Shown here piece by piece: positions 50,683 through 60,384 of a DNA stretch of 64,000 nucleotides (the stretch's first letter is position 1; the number at the start of each line of letters is the position of its first letter). A program made the translations under genes and the position numbers. Where the stretch lies: NCBI RefSeq assembly GCF_014697125.1, contig NZ_JACJRG010000011.1, forward strand, positions 124,001-188,000, read 5' to 3'. Source of the stretch: Anabaena minutissima FACHB-250 (lineage in GTDB: Bacteria; Cyanobacteriota; Cyanobacteriia; Cyanobacteriales; Nostocaceae). The notes beneath the pieces are model-generated. The model did not search any database, had not been told where the DNA came from, and saw only the letters and a program-made list of their open reading frames with translations.

Positions 50683-51885
50683 ATGAATAGACTATTGATA
50701 ATTACAGAAAGATATACACCAGACCTTGGAGGCTTGGCTAGTAGTGCCACACGACTTGTTACAATACTATGTCAACTAGGTATAGAAGTTGATGTTATTA
50801 CCTGGAGTCGTTACTTACAACCGGGTGAAGTTTTGCCACCAGAATCTTTAGAGATTAAGCCTCGTGTTTATCGCATAGGGTTATATCGGCATTGGGATAT
50901 GACTATGCCTCATACATTAAATTTCCTAGAATGGTTACATCAAACTCGTAATTATGATGCTGTATGGGGGCATTATCTTTTTCCTAGTGGTTTTATAGCC
51001 ACTTGGTTTGCCAAACTTCAGGGACTAGTCAGCACTGTTAGTGCGCGGGGTAATGATATTGACAGACAAATGTTTCCACCTGGAGATTTTGCGCGTTTGC
51101 AGTGGACGTTGCAAAATACCGATGTAATCACGGCGGTAAGTGCTGATATAGGTCGGAAAATTCAGCTATTGAGTGGGCGTGATGATGTGTTGGTGTTGAA
51201 AAATACTGTTGATACAGAAATATTTTCTCCCTGGAATGAAAGTTCACAGCGCCCCAAACCAGTTTCCAGCGAGAAGAGGTTTACGGAGGATAATCTTCGG
51301 AATAGTTTGGGAATTGCCCCTAATGAAGTCGTACTGGGGTTTTGTGGGGAATTGAGAGAAAAGAAAGGGCAGCAGTTTTTATTGAATGCCTTAACTACCG
51401 TTCGCCAACAACGTCCGGCTTGTCTACTAATTATTGGTGAAGTTAGGGCTGCTCAAGAATCTGTGCTGCAACTGTATACCAGCCATCAGCCAGAAAATGC
51501 CCAACGAGTGATTGTGACTGGACATTTATCTCACCCTGAAAAAGTAGCGGCTTATCTGCGATTATGTGATGTTTATCTTCAGCCTTCACTGTGGGAGGGA
51601 ATGCCTAATGCACTGTTAGAGGCGATGGCTTGTGGTTGTTGTTGTATTGCTAGTGATGCGGGTGGGATTCCAGAAATTATCTCGCATGGCGAAAATGGGT
51701 TTTTACTGTCTCGTTCTCAGTTACACAAGTTAGGTGAGGCTGTGCTGGAATGTTTGGAGATAACCTTAGAGGAAAAAAATAGAGTTCAGCAAACAGCACG
51801 CGATCGCATTTTAACTACACATTCTATCACTCAAGAAAAACAGCAACTTCAAACGGTGATTGACCGCTTAATGCCTAATTCTTGA
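50683..51885 (+). CDS. Glycosyltransferase family 4
   Basis: 400 residues from the ATG at 50683; an upstream TTG (50647) keeps the frame open but the glycosyltransferase motif MNRLLIITERYTPDLGGLASSATRL starts at the ATG. The GT-B C-terminal half has LGFCGELREKKGQQFLLNAL and the donor-binding E-x7-E block SLWEGMPNALLEAMACGCCCIASDAGGIPEII. It would add a sugar from a nucleotide donor during surface polysaccharide or glycolipid synthesis. The 3' end overlaps the convergent GT4 gene by 37 bases. Confidence 0.88.
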   Translation: MNRLLIITERYTPDLGGLASSATRLVTILCQLGIEVDVITWSRYLQPGEVLPPESLEIKPRVYRIGLYRHWDMTMPHTLNFLEWLHQTRNYDAVWGHYLFPSGFIATWFAKLQGLVSTVSARGNDIDRQMFPPGDFARLQWTLQNTDVITAVSADIGRKIQLLSGRDDVLVLKNTVDTEIFSPWNESSQRPKPVSSEKRFTEDNLRNSLGIAPNEVVLGFCGELREKKGQQFLLNALTTVRQQRPACLLIIGEVRAAQESVLQLYTSHQPENAQRVIVTGHLSHPEKVAAYLRLCDVYLQPSLWEGMPNALLEAMACGCCCIASDAGGIPEIISHGENGFLLSRSQLHKLGEAVLECLEITLEEKNRVQQTARDRILTTHSITQEKQQLQTVIDRLMPNS

Positions 51886-53045
51886 TAGGCTTTCACTAAA
51901 GCATCACCAGCCTGTTGCCATGTATAGTAATTTTCAATTCGCTGACGGGCGTTGACTGCTAGTTGTGTGGCTAATTCTTTCTCATGATGTAACCGTAACG
52001 CCGCATCTTTAATCGCCTTGGCTGAACCTGGCTTGACTAATAAAAAATGAACCCCATCTTCTCCTAATTCCCGTACTACTGGTAAATCACTGGCAATTAC
52101 AGCCGTTCCCGTTGCCATTCCCTCTAGAATCTTCAGAGGACAACAACCTTGGACTAAATTGCGATCGTTGGCTGTGAGAGGAGATAAAATCATATCTGAG
52201 GCATGAATTTTTGTCACCAAATCTTTTTGTGACATTGGTTCTAGGATAGTTAATTTATCCGCTATACCTAACTTTAATGCTAGTTGTGTTAAAGCTTTAA
52301 TTTGATATTCCCTGGCTTGTCCAATTACGGTTAAATAAGCAGGAAAATCTCGATTTATTAGCCCTAACGCCTCAATAGCTAAACTCACACCTTGCCAGGG
52401 AGAAAGTGTCCCAAAATATAACATCTGCAAGGGTAAATCATTTGCATTCTCAGTTAAACGATAAGTAAATACCTCTAAATCTACACCATTAGGAATTACT
52501 CGGATTTTATCTGCTGGGATGTTCCTCTGTTGTTGTAAGTATTTAGCGGTGACTGCGCTAGGGGTGACGATTAAATCTGCGACTGAGAAGCAAATTTGCT
52601 CTTGAGAATACAACTTATGTAAAAGTTCTTGATCATCAACAATAGCAGGATAGCGATATTTTAGCTCTATAGAAGGTAATCCATTCACTTCAAATATCAA
52701 CTTGTCGCAATATAGATTTTTGTTAATTGCAATAACCAAACCTTCATAAATTGACCGAATATGAATAGTATCAAATTGCTTTCCTTGCAACCATACTCTT
52801 AATACACGACGAAAGTACAAAATTCGCTGAATTAAATTCTCACCCAAAGCTGGCAACATTGTTTGCATAACTTGTGCATGAATTTGTACAGAATCAATCA
52901 AATCTGTTGTCGGAGAAACCGTTAATAAATGTATATGACTGAAAGCTGCTGCTAAGGACACAGAAAAAGCCTCAATATGGATAGCAGCCCCCTTTGGTGC
53001 GGGTACAGTATCAAAGGAAATGTAAGCTATTTTTGACTTATTCAT
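51849..53045 (-). CDS. Glycosyltransferase family 4
   Basis: 398 codons. N-terminal GT-B half begins SKIAYISFDTVPAPKGAAIHIEAFSVSLA. The C-terminal half has LQMLYFGTLSPWQGVSLAIEAL, LSPLTANDRNLVQGCCPLKILEGMATGTAVIASDLPVVREL, the donor-binding region. Convergent to, and overlapping, the other GT4 gene. Both probably serve one exopolysaccharide or heterocyst-envelope pathway, by neighbourhood only. Confidence 0.87.
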   Translation of the reverse strand: MNKSKIAYISFDTVPAPKGAAIHIEAFSVSLAAAFSHIHLLTVSPTTDLIDSVQIHAQVMQTMLPALGENLIQRILYFRRVLRVWLQGKQFDTIHIRSIYEGLVIAINKNLYCDKLIFEVNGLPSIELKYRYPAIVDDQELLHKLYSQEQICFSVADLIVTPSAVTAKYLQQQRNIPADKIRVIPNGVDLEVFTYRLTENANDLPLQMLYFGTLSPWQGVSLAIEALGLINRDFPAYLTVIGQAREYQIKALTQLALKLGIADKLTILEPMSQKDLVTKIHASDMILSPLTANDRNLVQGCCPLKILEGMATGTAVIASDLPVVRELGEDGVHFLLVKPGSAKAIKDAALRLHHEKELATQLAVNARQRIENYYTWQQAGDALVKAYQELGIKRSITV

Positions 53046-53214
53046 AAATGTTTAATTTCGTTGACACTATTTTTTTTGTTTGATATACTAGCGGCGATTT
53101 GTATTAGTTTTGTCTAAATATATTTAAACAAAACTTAGTATTCAAAAAAATTAATAAAACTATATAAAAGCCAAAAACATAGCTAAAAAATTGAGTTGAG
53201 GGAATTTAGATAAT

Positions 53215-54117
53215 ATGCCTATTGAATTACAAAAATTTCGTAAGCAGCTAATTTATCAAGAAACAGCACCAATTAGTCTTATTAAAACTGATTTAGATGA
53301 TTTAGCAGCACTTGATCAACTCGCAGAGTTGAAACAAAATAAATATGGCAAAAAAGCACTTTATTATTTTTTAGGGGTATTAACTTTCAGTATATTGATG
53401 ATAATTTTATCTGCATTAAGTCCAGGAATAGGATTCCTTAGTGTAGTTATTATTTTGCTACTTTTGGGCTGTGTTGGGTTAATTGGCGGCTGGATTTATG
53501 CCTTGGTCATGATGTTTAAATTCAGAAAGTTAAATATTAATAATAATCGATATGATGTAAGTAAAAAAATTTTAGAAATGCTGGCTAGAGACGTGGATGA
53601 AACAGCTTTAATTTCTATAAAGTTAGATTTTAATAAAGGCGAAATTAAGGAGAATAAAACAGGTACAATACCACACCCATACAAATCAGGATGGAAAATA
53701 GATATTTACCAAAATGAATGGTTGAAAATCCAAGGAAGTTTTTTAGATCATAGTCAATTTTTATTAACTACTACTGAGCTATTGAAAAAACAATATGGCT
53801 GGAAACGTGGTAGTAGTGGCAAGAGTAAGTATAAATCAAAAATTAAGTCTATTGGTTTAGAAGCAAGTTTAAGTTTAACCTATCCTTTGCGTCGGTATGG
53901 GGCAGTTAAAATTTTGAAAAATGATGTGATTAATGCAGTAAAGCTACCCCTATCATCAACTATAAAAAGACTAAGAGTCACAAATAAAGTTATATATCTT
54001 GGGGTCAGGATGGAACCACAGTTTGCAGAGAGTCAAGAAAAAGTTTATCAAACAATTGCATCAATGTTTTTGAGCATTTATCAGGTACTTAATTTAGCTA
54101 AAACACTTTCTAAATAA
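53215..54117 (+). CDS. Membrane protein of unknown function, first of a three-gene operon
   Basis: 300 codons. Two adjacent hydrophobic segments (about 48-72 and 74-100) follow a 45-residue cytoplasmic N-terminus; the remaining 200 residues are basic and soluble. The C-terminal part (WKIDIYQNEWLKIQGSFLDHSQFLLTTTELLKKQYGWKRGSSGKSKYK) shows no family I recognise. AT-rich, lysine-heavy codon use differs from the core genes nearby. The next gene begins 5 bases after the stop, followed by an FHA gene, so the three proteins should work together. Confidence 0.7.
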   Translation: MPIELQKFRKQLIYQETAPISLIKTDLDDLAALDQLAELKQNKYGKKALYYFLGVLTFSILMIILSALSPGIGFLSVVIILLLLGCVGLIGGWIYALVMMFKFRKLNINNNRYDVSKKILEMLARDVDETALISIKLDFNKGEIKENKTGTIPHPYKSGWKIDIYQNEWLKIQGSFLDHSQFLLTTTELLKKQYGWKRGSSGKSKYKSKIKSIGLEASLSLTYPLRRYGAVKILKNDVINAVKLPLSSTIKRLRVTNKVIYLGVRMEPQFAESQEKVYQTIASMFLSIYQVLNLAKTLSK

Positions 54118-54122
54118 AAGAA

Positions 54123-54797
54123 ATGCAAAAAATATTCTTAAATTTCTTAATTTCTGGTTTGTTACTAACATCTATTTTTAGTTGTAGTAGTAATCAAGCT
54201 AATCAAGCAACACATAGCGCACTTAGCACAAATAATCAACCGACAGAAACAACTGTAATTAAAATCAATGATCGCACAGATAAAATCAAGTTTAAAACTG
54301 AAGGAGGGTCAGATTTATTTTCCCTCAAACAACTTCCAGATGGTGCAAAATTAGTTAATGCTAATGAACAAGAAATAGCTAGAATCAAAACAGATGAAGC
54401 TGGAAAAATTAAAATTAAAAATATTCAAGATAAAGTTTTGGGATATGTATTAACATCTCAAGGGTACTGGACAATAGAGAACCCAGACAAGCAATCTGTA
54501 TATATTCTTAAACGCAACAGTGATAGCAATTATCAATTAGAGGATGTTAACAAGAAAAAAATTTATCAAATTAAAACCAATAAAACTGGATTAGAAATTT
54601 CCACGCCAGATCAAAAATTAGTTTATCAAGTAAGAATTAAAGAGGGCAAAATATCCTTAAGAAATACCTCTGGAAATACAGTTTTTTCAACTAAATCAAA
54701 TATATCTCCTTTAGCATTTACTTGCTTTGGATTAGATGCACTCACCCGTGAACAACAAGCGGCTTTAGCTTACGCTGTGAATTTAACAGGAGGTTGA
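54123..54797 (+). CDS. Putative lipoprotein with repeated beta-strand motifs
   Basis: 224 codons. A lipoprotein signal ends LLLTSIFSC, with lipidation at Cys21. The mature region has many short repeats of the form K-x-x-N-I-Q/x-D-K-V and R-I-K-x-x-E-G-K-I (for example IARIKTDEAGKIKIKN, YQIKTNKTGLEISTPDQKLVYQV), suggesting a beta-propeller or tubby-like sheet. The C-terminus (CFGLDALTREQQAALAYAVNLTGG) is a short conserved-looking tail. No function known. Coupled to the genes on both sides by short spacers. Confidence 0.65.
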   Translation: MQKIFLNFLISGLLLTSIFSCSSNQANQATHSALSTNNQPTETTVIKINDRTDKIKFKTEGGSDLFSLKQLPDGAKLVNANEQEIARIKTDEAGKIKIKNIQDKVLGYVLTSQGYWTIENPDKQSVYILKRNSDSNYQLEDVNKKKIYQIKTNKTGLEISTPDQKLVYQVRIKEGKISLRNTSGNTVFSTKSNISPLAFTCFGLDALTREQQAALAYAVNLTGG

Positions 54798-54803
54798 TAG
54801 GCT

Positions 54804-55418
54804 TTGCAAATTAAATTAACTTGGGTAGATCCCAATACAGGCGATCGCCGCGAACCACTATTACAGATACCAGTGGCAATTGGTAAAGAATTTGCCGCTA
54901 TGCCACAAGAAATTGATGAGCAAAGAGTTTCTAGAGCCACAATTCAAGATGATCTAGTTGCAGGTTATCATGCCTTGATTAATTGGCAAAATCAAGAATT
55001 AGTTATTATTGACCAGAATACCAGCAATGGGATGCAAATTAATGGTTTACCGTTAACAACGGGTAGCCTCAGTGATGGCGATCGCATCCAAATCGGTAAC
55101 TGTGAAATCATGATCAATTTTATAGCTACAACTGGCGCAGTATGCGATCGCATGATCGGCTTCTTATTCAAACGTCGCTGTGGACGTACTGACACCATTG
55201 ATTGTGCTTACTGTAACCAGTCTTATGAAGAAGACTACGCCTATTACTCTGATTATGGGAATTATCGGTCTAGCTCTTGGGGTAGTGACTATTACTCTAA
55301 CCGCGATCGCTATTCCTATGACCCGGAAACTGGTAACGTAGACTTTACAGAAGCTGACGCTATAAGTCTAGAAAGCGAACGAGATAGTGATTTTGAAAGC
55401 AATATGGGAGCAAGTTAA
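54804..55418 (+). CDS. FHA domain protein
   Basis: 204 codons with a TTG start supported by AGGAGG ten bases upstream. Residues about 10-110 are a forkhead-associated domain: VAIGKEF, SRATIQDDLVAGYHALINW, NTSNGMQINGLPL, LSDGDRIQIGNCEIMI. FHA domains bind phosphothreonine. The C-terminal part has a cysteine pair (RRCGRTDTIDCAYC) that could bind zinc, then a Tyr/Asp/Ser-rich acidic tail. Third gene of an operon with a membrane protein and a lipoprotein; a signalling link at the envelope is inferred. Confidence 0.85.
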   Translation: MQIKLTWVDPNTGDRREPLLQIPVAIGKEFAAMPQEIDEQRVSRATIQDDLVAGYHALINWQNQELVIIDQNTSNGMQINGLPLTTGSLSDGDRIQIGNCEIMINFIATTGAVCDRMIGFLFKRRCGRTDTIDCAYCNQSYEEDYAYYSDYGNYRSSSWGSDYYSNRDRYSYDPETGNVDFTEADAISLESERDSDFESNMGAS

Positions 55419-55457
55419 TTCAAAATCCCACAACAAGAGTATTTGAAGTATTGAATA

Positions 55458-56447
55458 TTGACTAAAACTTGGTTAATTTATGCCCTTGGTGGCGGTTGGG
55501 GACATATAACTCGTGCTTTGTCTTTGGGGAGAATTGCAGCTAACCAAAGAAAAGTGAAGATTATGACAAATAGTCCTTATGCAAAACAGATCAGTGATGA
55601 AAGGTGCTTATTACATTGGATTCCTGATAGTGCTAATTTTGCTGCAACTTGTCTGCAAGTACAAGAAATTTTATTAAATACTGAATATGATTGCTTAATT
55701 GTTGATACCTTTCCCAGAGGGTTAGGGGGTGAGTTGGCTAATATATTACCGCAATTACAGGCTATACCCCGAATTTTAATTCATCGAGATATCAACCCTC
55801 GTTATGTGCAAGTTAAAGATTTGCGATCATTTGTAACTAATAATTTCGATGCTGTGATTGTACCAGGGGAAGGAACAGATTTACCTTTATCCGATTTGCC
55901 TGGTGTTATACATACCGCACCGTGGTTAATTCGCAATGCAGGGGAATTACTGGCTCAAAAAATTGTGCGATCGCGTATTCTCAAAGTTGATGATAATCGT
56001 CAAATTATCCTAGTATGTGCAGCTGGGCAAGCCTCAGAGTTACCTTTATTTAGTCAACTTACCCGACGACTAAATAAAGCCTTTCCAGAATGTGCTGTGA
56101 GAATTTTATCTCCTCATTGCCCTGAAGATGAACTCAAGACGTTATGGATATCTCACCATCCAGGGATAGAATGTTTAGCCGCAGCTGATGTAGTTGTAGG
56201 CGGTGCGGGGTACAACACAGTTTACGAATGTGTAGCTGTGGGTGTACCTTTAGTAGCATTAGCACTACCAAGACTGTACGATCGCCAACTCAAAAGAGCT
56301 AGCAAAATTAACCAGGTGCAAAACATCCCAGATGCACTCTTTACTGTGAAAAAAATCCTAGACACAGTTACTAAGAGTCAGTTAAGACCAACTTACACCA
56401 ATGGGGCGATCGCAGCAGTGCATCACATAATGAATTTTGAGTTATAA
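55458..56447 (+). CDS. MurG-like GT28 family glycosyltransferase
   Basis: 329 codons, TTG start. TKTWLIYALGGGWGHITRALSLGRIA has the glycine-rich G-G-G-x-G-H loop of GT-B enzymes such as MurG and UDP-glucuronosyl/GlcNAc transferases. The C-terminal half contains AADVVVGGAGYNTVYECVAVGVPLVALALPRLYDRQ, the donor-binding GGxGx-E pattern. It would transfer a sugar from a UDP donor; the substrate is unknown. It follows the FHA gene by 39 bases on the same strand and may share its transcript. Confidence 0.75.
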   Translation: MTKTWLIYALGGGWGHITRALSLGRIAANQRKVKIMTNSPYAKQISDERCLLHWIPDSANFAATCLQVQEILLNTEYDCLIVDTFPRGLGGELANILPQLQAIPRILIHRDINPRYVQVKDLRSFVTNNFDAVIVPGEGTDLPLSDLPGVIHTAPWLIRNAGELLAQKIVRSRILKVDDNRQIILVCAAGQASELPLFSQLTRRLNKAFPECAVRILSPHCPEDELKTLWISHHPGIECLAAADVVVGGAGYNTVYECVAVGVPLVALALPRLYDRQLKRASKINQVQNIPDALFTVKKILDTVTKSQLRPTYTNGAIAAVHHIMNFEL

Positions 56448-56510
56448 GTTATAAGTGTAATTCCTCACCTTTAATATTCTTTCTGCTTGATTACTCATTC
56501 AACCCGAAGA

Positions 56511-56579
56511 ACCCCACCCCGCCAAAGCTACGCTTAGTCTCCCCTCCCTGCCTGCGGGAAGGGGATTAAGGGGTGGGGT
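56511..56579. repeat. Palindromic repeat ACCCCACCCC...GGGGTGGGGT
   Basis: ACCCCACCCC (56511-56520) pairs perfectly with GGGGTGGGGT (56570-56579) around a GC-rich centre CCTCCCTGCCTGCGGGAAGGGG. It lies between the GT28 gene and ftsW and may act as a transcript end. It resembles a dispersed cyanobacterial palindrome. Confidence 0.6.
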
Positions 56580-56629
56580 AAGATGACTGTGGTAATCATC
56601 TAATTCCTAACTTTTACCTGTACTGCATC

Positions 56630-57820
56630 GTGAATCTACGCAGCCTAATTCCAATTTTTGATGATTCCGTCTCCAGCTGGGCATTAGAAGCGCGGTTGTT
56701 ACGCTGGTTAACATTTACTTGGCTATTTATCGGCTTGATTATCCTGTTTTCAGCCTCCTATGTAGTAGCTGATGTTCGTCAAGGCGATGGCTTATTTTAC
56801 TTTAAACGACAAATTATTTGGGTTTTCGCAGCCCTGATTGGATTCAACATCATTGTGAATCAACCCTTGCAGAAAATTCTCGGCGTATCCCATTGGTTGC
56901 TAGGAATATTTTTAGCCTTAATTTTTGTAACTCTCATTCCAGGATTAGGTAAAAAAGCCTTTGATGCAGCCCGTTGGATAGCCATTGGGCCGATTCCCAT
57001 ACAACCATCAGAATTAATTAAACCCTTTTTAGTCCTGCAAAGTGCGCGATTATTCGGTCAATGGGAAAGACTAACCTGGCGGGTGCGTTTAACTTGGCTG
57101 GGTATTTTTGGCTTAGTAATTTTAGGAATTCTCGCCCAGCCTAACTTAAGTACAGCTGCACTTTGCGGTATGACTATCTGGATGATTGCTTTAGCTGGTG
57201 GCTTACCTTATAAGTATTTAGCTGGAACAGCAATAGGAGGATTTTCGTTAGGGTTACTCAGTATCAGTATTAAAGAATATCAACGCAAGCGGGTGATGTC
57301 ATTCCTGAATCCGTGGGCGGATGCAACAGGAGATGGCTATCAGTTAGTACAGAGTCTCTTAGCCGTAGGTTCTGGCAAAACTTGGGGTTTAGGCTTTGGG
57401 ATGTCCCAACAAAAGCGGTTTCATTTACCAATTCAAGACACAGATTTTATTTTTGCTATATTTTCGGAAGAGTTTGGTTTTGTTGGCAGTATTTTACTGT
57501 TGCTTATGTTAGCGGCATTTGCCACCCTAGGGTTAATTGTGGCACTGAAGGCGAAAAACCCTATATACCGATTGGTAGCAATTGGTATTACCACTATCAT
57601 GGTAGGACAATCACTGCTCCATATTGCTGTGGCAACAGGTGCATTACCAACAACAGGCTTACCCCTACCTATGTTTAGCTATGGTGGTAATTCTATGATT
57701 GCTAGCTTGATCGGTTCAGCCTTGCTAATTCGGGTAGCCAGGGAAAGCAGCGAAGCCGAGGTAGTACCTTTAAGAAGACCTCAAGTGGAGAAGAAGCGTC
57801 AACGCCGGCGGATGTTTTAA
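56630..57820 (+). CDS. ftsW: FtsW/RodA-type peptidoglycan glycosyltransferase
   Basis: 396 codons, GTG start, about 10 membrane segments. SEDS family glycan polymerase that works with a class B PBP. DAARWIAIGPIPIQPSELIKP is the FtsW signature including the conserved aspartate-associated loop; QDTDFIFAIFSEEFGFVGS and TTGLPLPMFSYGGNSMIASLIGSALLIRVAR are the C-terminal family blocks. The order of motifs and the long basic tail (RRPQVEKKRQRRR) favour FtsW, the septal enzyme, over RodA. It is not in a division and cell wall cluster here. Confidence 0.87.
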   Translation: MNLRSLIPIFDDSVSSWALEARLLRWLTFTWLFIGLIILFSASYVVADVRQGDGLFYFKRQIIWVFAALIGFNIIVNQPLQKILGVSHWLLGIFLALIFVTLIPGLGKKAFDAARWIAIGPIPIQPSELIKPFLVLQSARLFGQWERLTWRVRLTWLGIFGLVILGILAQPNLSTAALCGMTIWMIALAGGLPYKYLAGTAIGGFSLGLLSISIKEYQRKRVMSFLNPWADATGDGYQLVQSLLAVGSGKTWGLGFGMSQQKRFHLPIQDTDFIFAIFSEEFGFVGSILLLLMLAAFATLGLIVALKAKNPIYRLVAIGITTIMVGQSLLHIAVATGALPTTGLPLPMFSYGGNSMIASLIGSALLIRVARESSEAEVVPLRRPQVEKKRQRRRMF

Positions 57821-58031
57821 CAGTGAACAGTTATCAAGTGAGTGATCACTGATAACTTTCATGCTTCGCACCCTATAAGGAGACGTGTAAAAATAACTTG
57901 AACACTTTTTAGATGAAAGCCTTATGTAGAAGCTATTCTAGATAAATTTTGTACAACTTATTTTTACATGATTCCTAAGAGCGATCGCACTTTGATTCTC
58001 AGATAGCGATCGCCATTGTGGCATTTAGTGA

Positions 58032-58532
58032 TTAACTTGTCTCTCCTGCTTGTTGAAGTGCAAAGTTGATGACTGTATTACTAAGCCGGATACCTTTGTT
58101 TTTCATACGTTCAATAGCTTGCTGCATAACAATAGGATATCCTTCCTGCTTGGCTCGTAATAAAATGCCAATAGAGCCTGTGAGTGAAAGACCACTTAAC
58201 CTAGCTATTCTTCTACCTACCGTTTCATCTATGCAGACAGTTTGGATATTTTGATTTAAAGCCAACTGAATTACAGATGCTTCACCCAAATCTAGAGAAT
58301 TGAGTAAAAGAGGAGATATATTGAGCGGGGTTGGCGATTTCTCTAACCAATTGGCAGCCTCAAATTCTGGTACTGCAAACCCACTTGTACCTCCTGCTAT
58401 TATTTCTTGGCAAACTTCAAAAGGAACTAATACTTGAGCGTACAGCGATCGCAATACCTCTAAATCACCAAGTGCTGCTACTATACTGATTAAGGGAGCA
58501 GTGTTAATAACTATTTTCTCAGTTTTAGGCAT
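58032..58532 (-). CDS. DUF3368 PIN-domain toxin
   Basis: 166 codons. VINTAPLISIVAALGDLEVLRSLY opens a PIN domain with its first Asn/Asp position; LDLGEASVIQLALNQ and CIDETVGRRIARLSGLSLTGSIGILLRAKQEG supply the remaining acidic residues of the metal site. DUF3368 proteins are ribonuclease toxins. The start overlaps the end of the UPF0175 gene by 8 bases, the usual arrangement of this toxin-antitoxin type. Confidence 0.87.
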   Translation of the reverse strand: MPKTEKIVINTAPLISIVAALGDLEVLRSLYAQVLVPFEVCQEIIAGGTSGFAVPEFEAANWLEKSPTPLNISPLLLNSLDLGEASVIQLALNQNIQTVCIDETVGRRIARLSGLSLTGSIGILLRAKQEGYPIVMQQAIERMKNKGIRLSNTVINFALQQAGETS

Positions 58533-58779
58533 TCTCTAAATCAGTCAGCAGTTCATCTTCTGTTAAATCAATCATCGCTACACCATAATGATGTAAATTG
58601 AGTAAAAAAGAGACCCTATCTGTGCCTACTAATTCAGCTGCCATACCTGAAGATAGACGTTTCATTTCAAAGAGTTTTACCGCCATTGCCCATTTCGCTT
58701 CTTGTTCAAACTGTTCTCGTGTCTTTTGTAAGGCATCAGGAAGTGTTGCTGGGTAGTCTATTTTCAGTTGTAATGACAT
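58525..58779 (-). CDS. UPF0175 family antitoxin
   Basis: 84 codons. LQLKIDYPATLPDALQKTREQFEQEAKWAMAVKLFEMKRLSSGMAAELVGTDRVSFLLNLHHYGV is the family pattern, a helix-turn-helix-like fold. It precedes and overlaps the DUF3368 toxin gene. It should neutralise the toxin and may regulate the operon. The pair is separate from the toxin-antitoxin island near 28-30 kb. Confidence 0.87.
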   Translation of the reverse strand: MSLQLKIDYPATLPDALQKTREQFEQEAKWAMAVKLFEMKRLSSGMAAELVGTDRVSFLLNLHHYGVAMIDLTEDELLTDLENA

Positions 58780-59107
58780 AGGCTTATCACTAGTTTATTG
58801 GAAATACTCATTGTTCATACCGAATCAATATCTGTCGTAGCACCTAATGATTGGTTCGGTGCGTTACTTCGTTAACGCACTCTACTGGACTGACACAGCT
58901 AAAATGTTACATTAAAATTCTCTTGTAGTGTAGGACAGACAGACCGCACAGGAGGGGCTAGAAGCCCATCCCAAAAGAGAAAGGGGGCGAATTGCGTTGG
59001 CGTTAGCCTTCCGCTTGCGGTATTGCGAATTGATTTAATCTCCGCCCAACCCCCAACTGTGGCACAATAAAGAACTGTAATAAGAAAAATATTGTTAAGG
59101 TAATTTA
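58780..59107. other. Intergenic region upstream of chlI
   Basis: 328 bases between divergent genes. A hairpin GTGCGTTA (58859-58866)/TAACGCAC (58873-58880) and a GC-rich repeat GCGTTGGCGTTAGCCTTCCGCTTGCGG near 58996-59022 are the only structures. The chlI promoter should lie near 59030-59095. Confidence 0.45.
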
Positions 59108-60232
59108 GTGACTCCAACTGCTCAATCCACGGCAAGTGTGCGTCGCGTGGTATTTCCATTTACGGCAATTGTAGGCCAGGAAGAAATGAAACTGGCTCTG
59201 CTGTTGAACGTGATTGATCCCAAAATCGGTGGTGTAATGATTATGGGCGATCGCGGCACAGGTAAAACCACAACTATCCGTGCGCTGGCTGACCTACTCC
59301 CAGAAATCCCCGTCGTTGTCAACGATCCTTTCAATAGTGACCCCAGCGACCCCGACCTGATGAGCGATGAAGTCCGCCAAAGGACAGGCCAAGGAGTCGA
59401 AATTCCTATAGAACTGAAAAAAGTTCAAATGGTAGACTTACCCCTAGGAGCTACAGAAGACCGGGTTTGCGGCACTATTGACATCGAGAAAGCTTTATCT
59501 GAAGGTGTCAAAGCCTTTGAACCAGGACTGCTAGCTAAAGCTAACCGGGGTATTCTCTACGTGGATGAGGTCAACTTGCTAGACGACCACCTAGTAGACG
59601 TACTCCTCGACTCTGCTGCTAGTGGCTGGAACACCGTAGAACGGGAAGGTATTTCTATTCGCCACCCAGCAAGATTTGTATTGGTAGGTTCTGGTAATCC
59701 AGAAGAAGGTGAACTACGTCCCCAACTACTTGACCGCTTCGGAATGCACGCTGAAATTCACACCGTCAAAGAACCAGCTTTGCGGGTGCAAATTGTAGAA
59801 CAAAGGTCAGAATTTGACCAAAATCCCCCAGTATTTCTAGAGCATCATAAAACTGAGCAAGAAGCACTGCAACAAAAAATCGTCAACGCTCAAAAGCTAT
59901 TACCAGAAGTCAAACTTGACTATGACTCACGGGTGAAAATTTCTGAAGTTTGTTCAGAATTAGATGTAGACGGCTTGCGGGGTGATATCGTTACCAACCG
60001 CGCCGCCAAAGCCTTAGCAGCTTTTGAAGGTCGGACAGAAGTTACAATTGATGATATTCGCCGTGTCATTACCTTATGTCTGCGTCACCGTCTGCGGAAA
60101 GACCCCCTAGAATCAATAGACTCTGGTTACAAAGTTGAAAAAGCTTTTGCGCGTGTCTTTGGTGTAGAACTACCAGAAGATGACACTACCCAAAAAAATG
60201 GTGCAGGTCAAATGAAGACAGGTGTCCGGTAA
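59108..60232 (+). CDS. chlI: Magnesium chelatase ATPase subunit I
   Basis: 374 codons with a GTG start. AAA+ ATPase that drives insertion of Mg2+ into protoporphyrin IX with ChlD and ChlH, the first committed step of chlorophyll synthesis. Walker A is GDRGTGKT (47-54), Walker [17 protein letters not shown] (about 151-166). Sensor and arginine-finger regions are in [39 protein letters not shown] is the ChlI-specific insert. The C-terminus is the family's helical lid domain. ChlD and ChlH are not in the window. Confidence 0.97.
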   Translation: MTPTAQSTASVRRVVFPFTAIVGQEEMKLALLLNVIDPKIGGVMIMGDRGTGKTTTIRALADLLPEIPVVVNDPFNSDPSDPDLMSDEVRQRTGQGVEIPIELKKVQMVDLPLGATEDRVCGTIDIEKALSEGVKAFEPGLLAKANRGILYVDEVNLLDDHLVDVLLDSAASGWNTVEREGISIRHPARFVLVGSGNPEEGELRPQLLDRFGMHAEIHTVKEPALRVQIVEQRSEFDQNPPVFLEHHKTEQEALQQKIVNAQKLLPEVKLDYDSRVKISEVCSELDVDGLRGDIVTNRAAKALAAFEGRTEVTIDDIRRVITLCLRHRLRKDPLESIDSGYKVEKAFARVFGVELPEDDTTQKNGAGQMKTGVR

Positions 60233-60341
60233 TCATTCTCAGTGAACAGTGAACAGTAGAACAGTGCATGATAACTGATTTAACATTCCTGACTCAGTTA
60301 CAAAAAGCTGTAGTAATTACTGTTCACTCACAACTCACAAT

Positions 60342-60366
60342 CGGCTAAACGCCGCGCTACCGCTAA
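60342..60366. repeat. 25-bp dispersed repeat (reverse complement of 34592-34616)
   Basis: The same 25-base motif found between two ATP synthase genes, here inverted, again next to STRR-like sequence (ACTCACAA, CAGCACTCATAAC). It lies between chlI and a small membrane protein gene. Confidence 0.8.
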
Positions 60367-60384
60367 CAGCACTCATAACTGTTT

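Noticed and set aside
58899..59159. 86-residue minus-strand ORF before chlI
   Set aside because: Spans the intergenic repeat and the start of chlI; no protein-like pattern.
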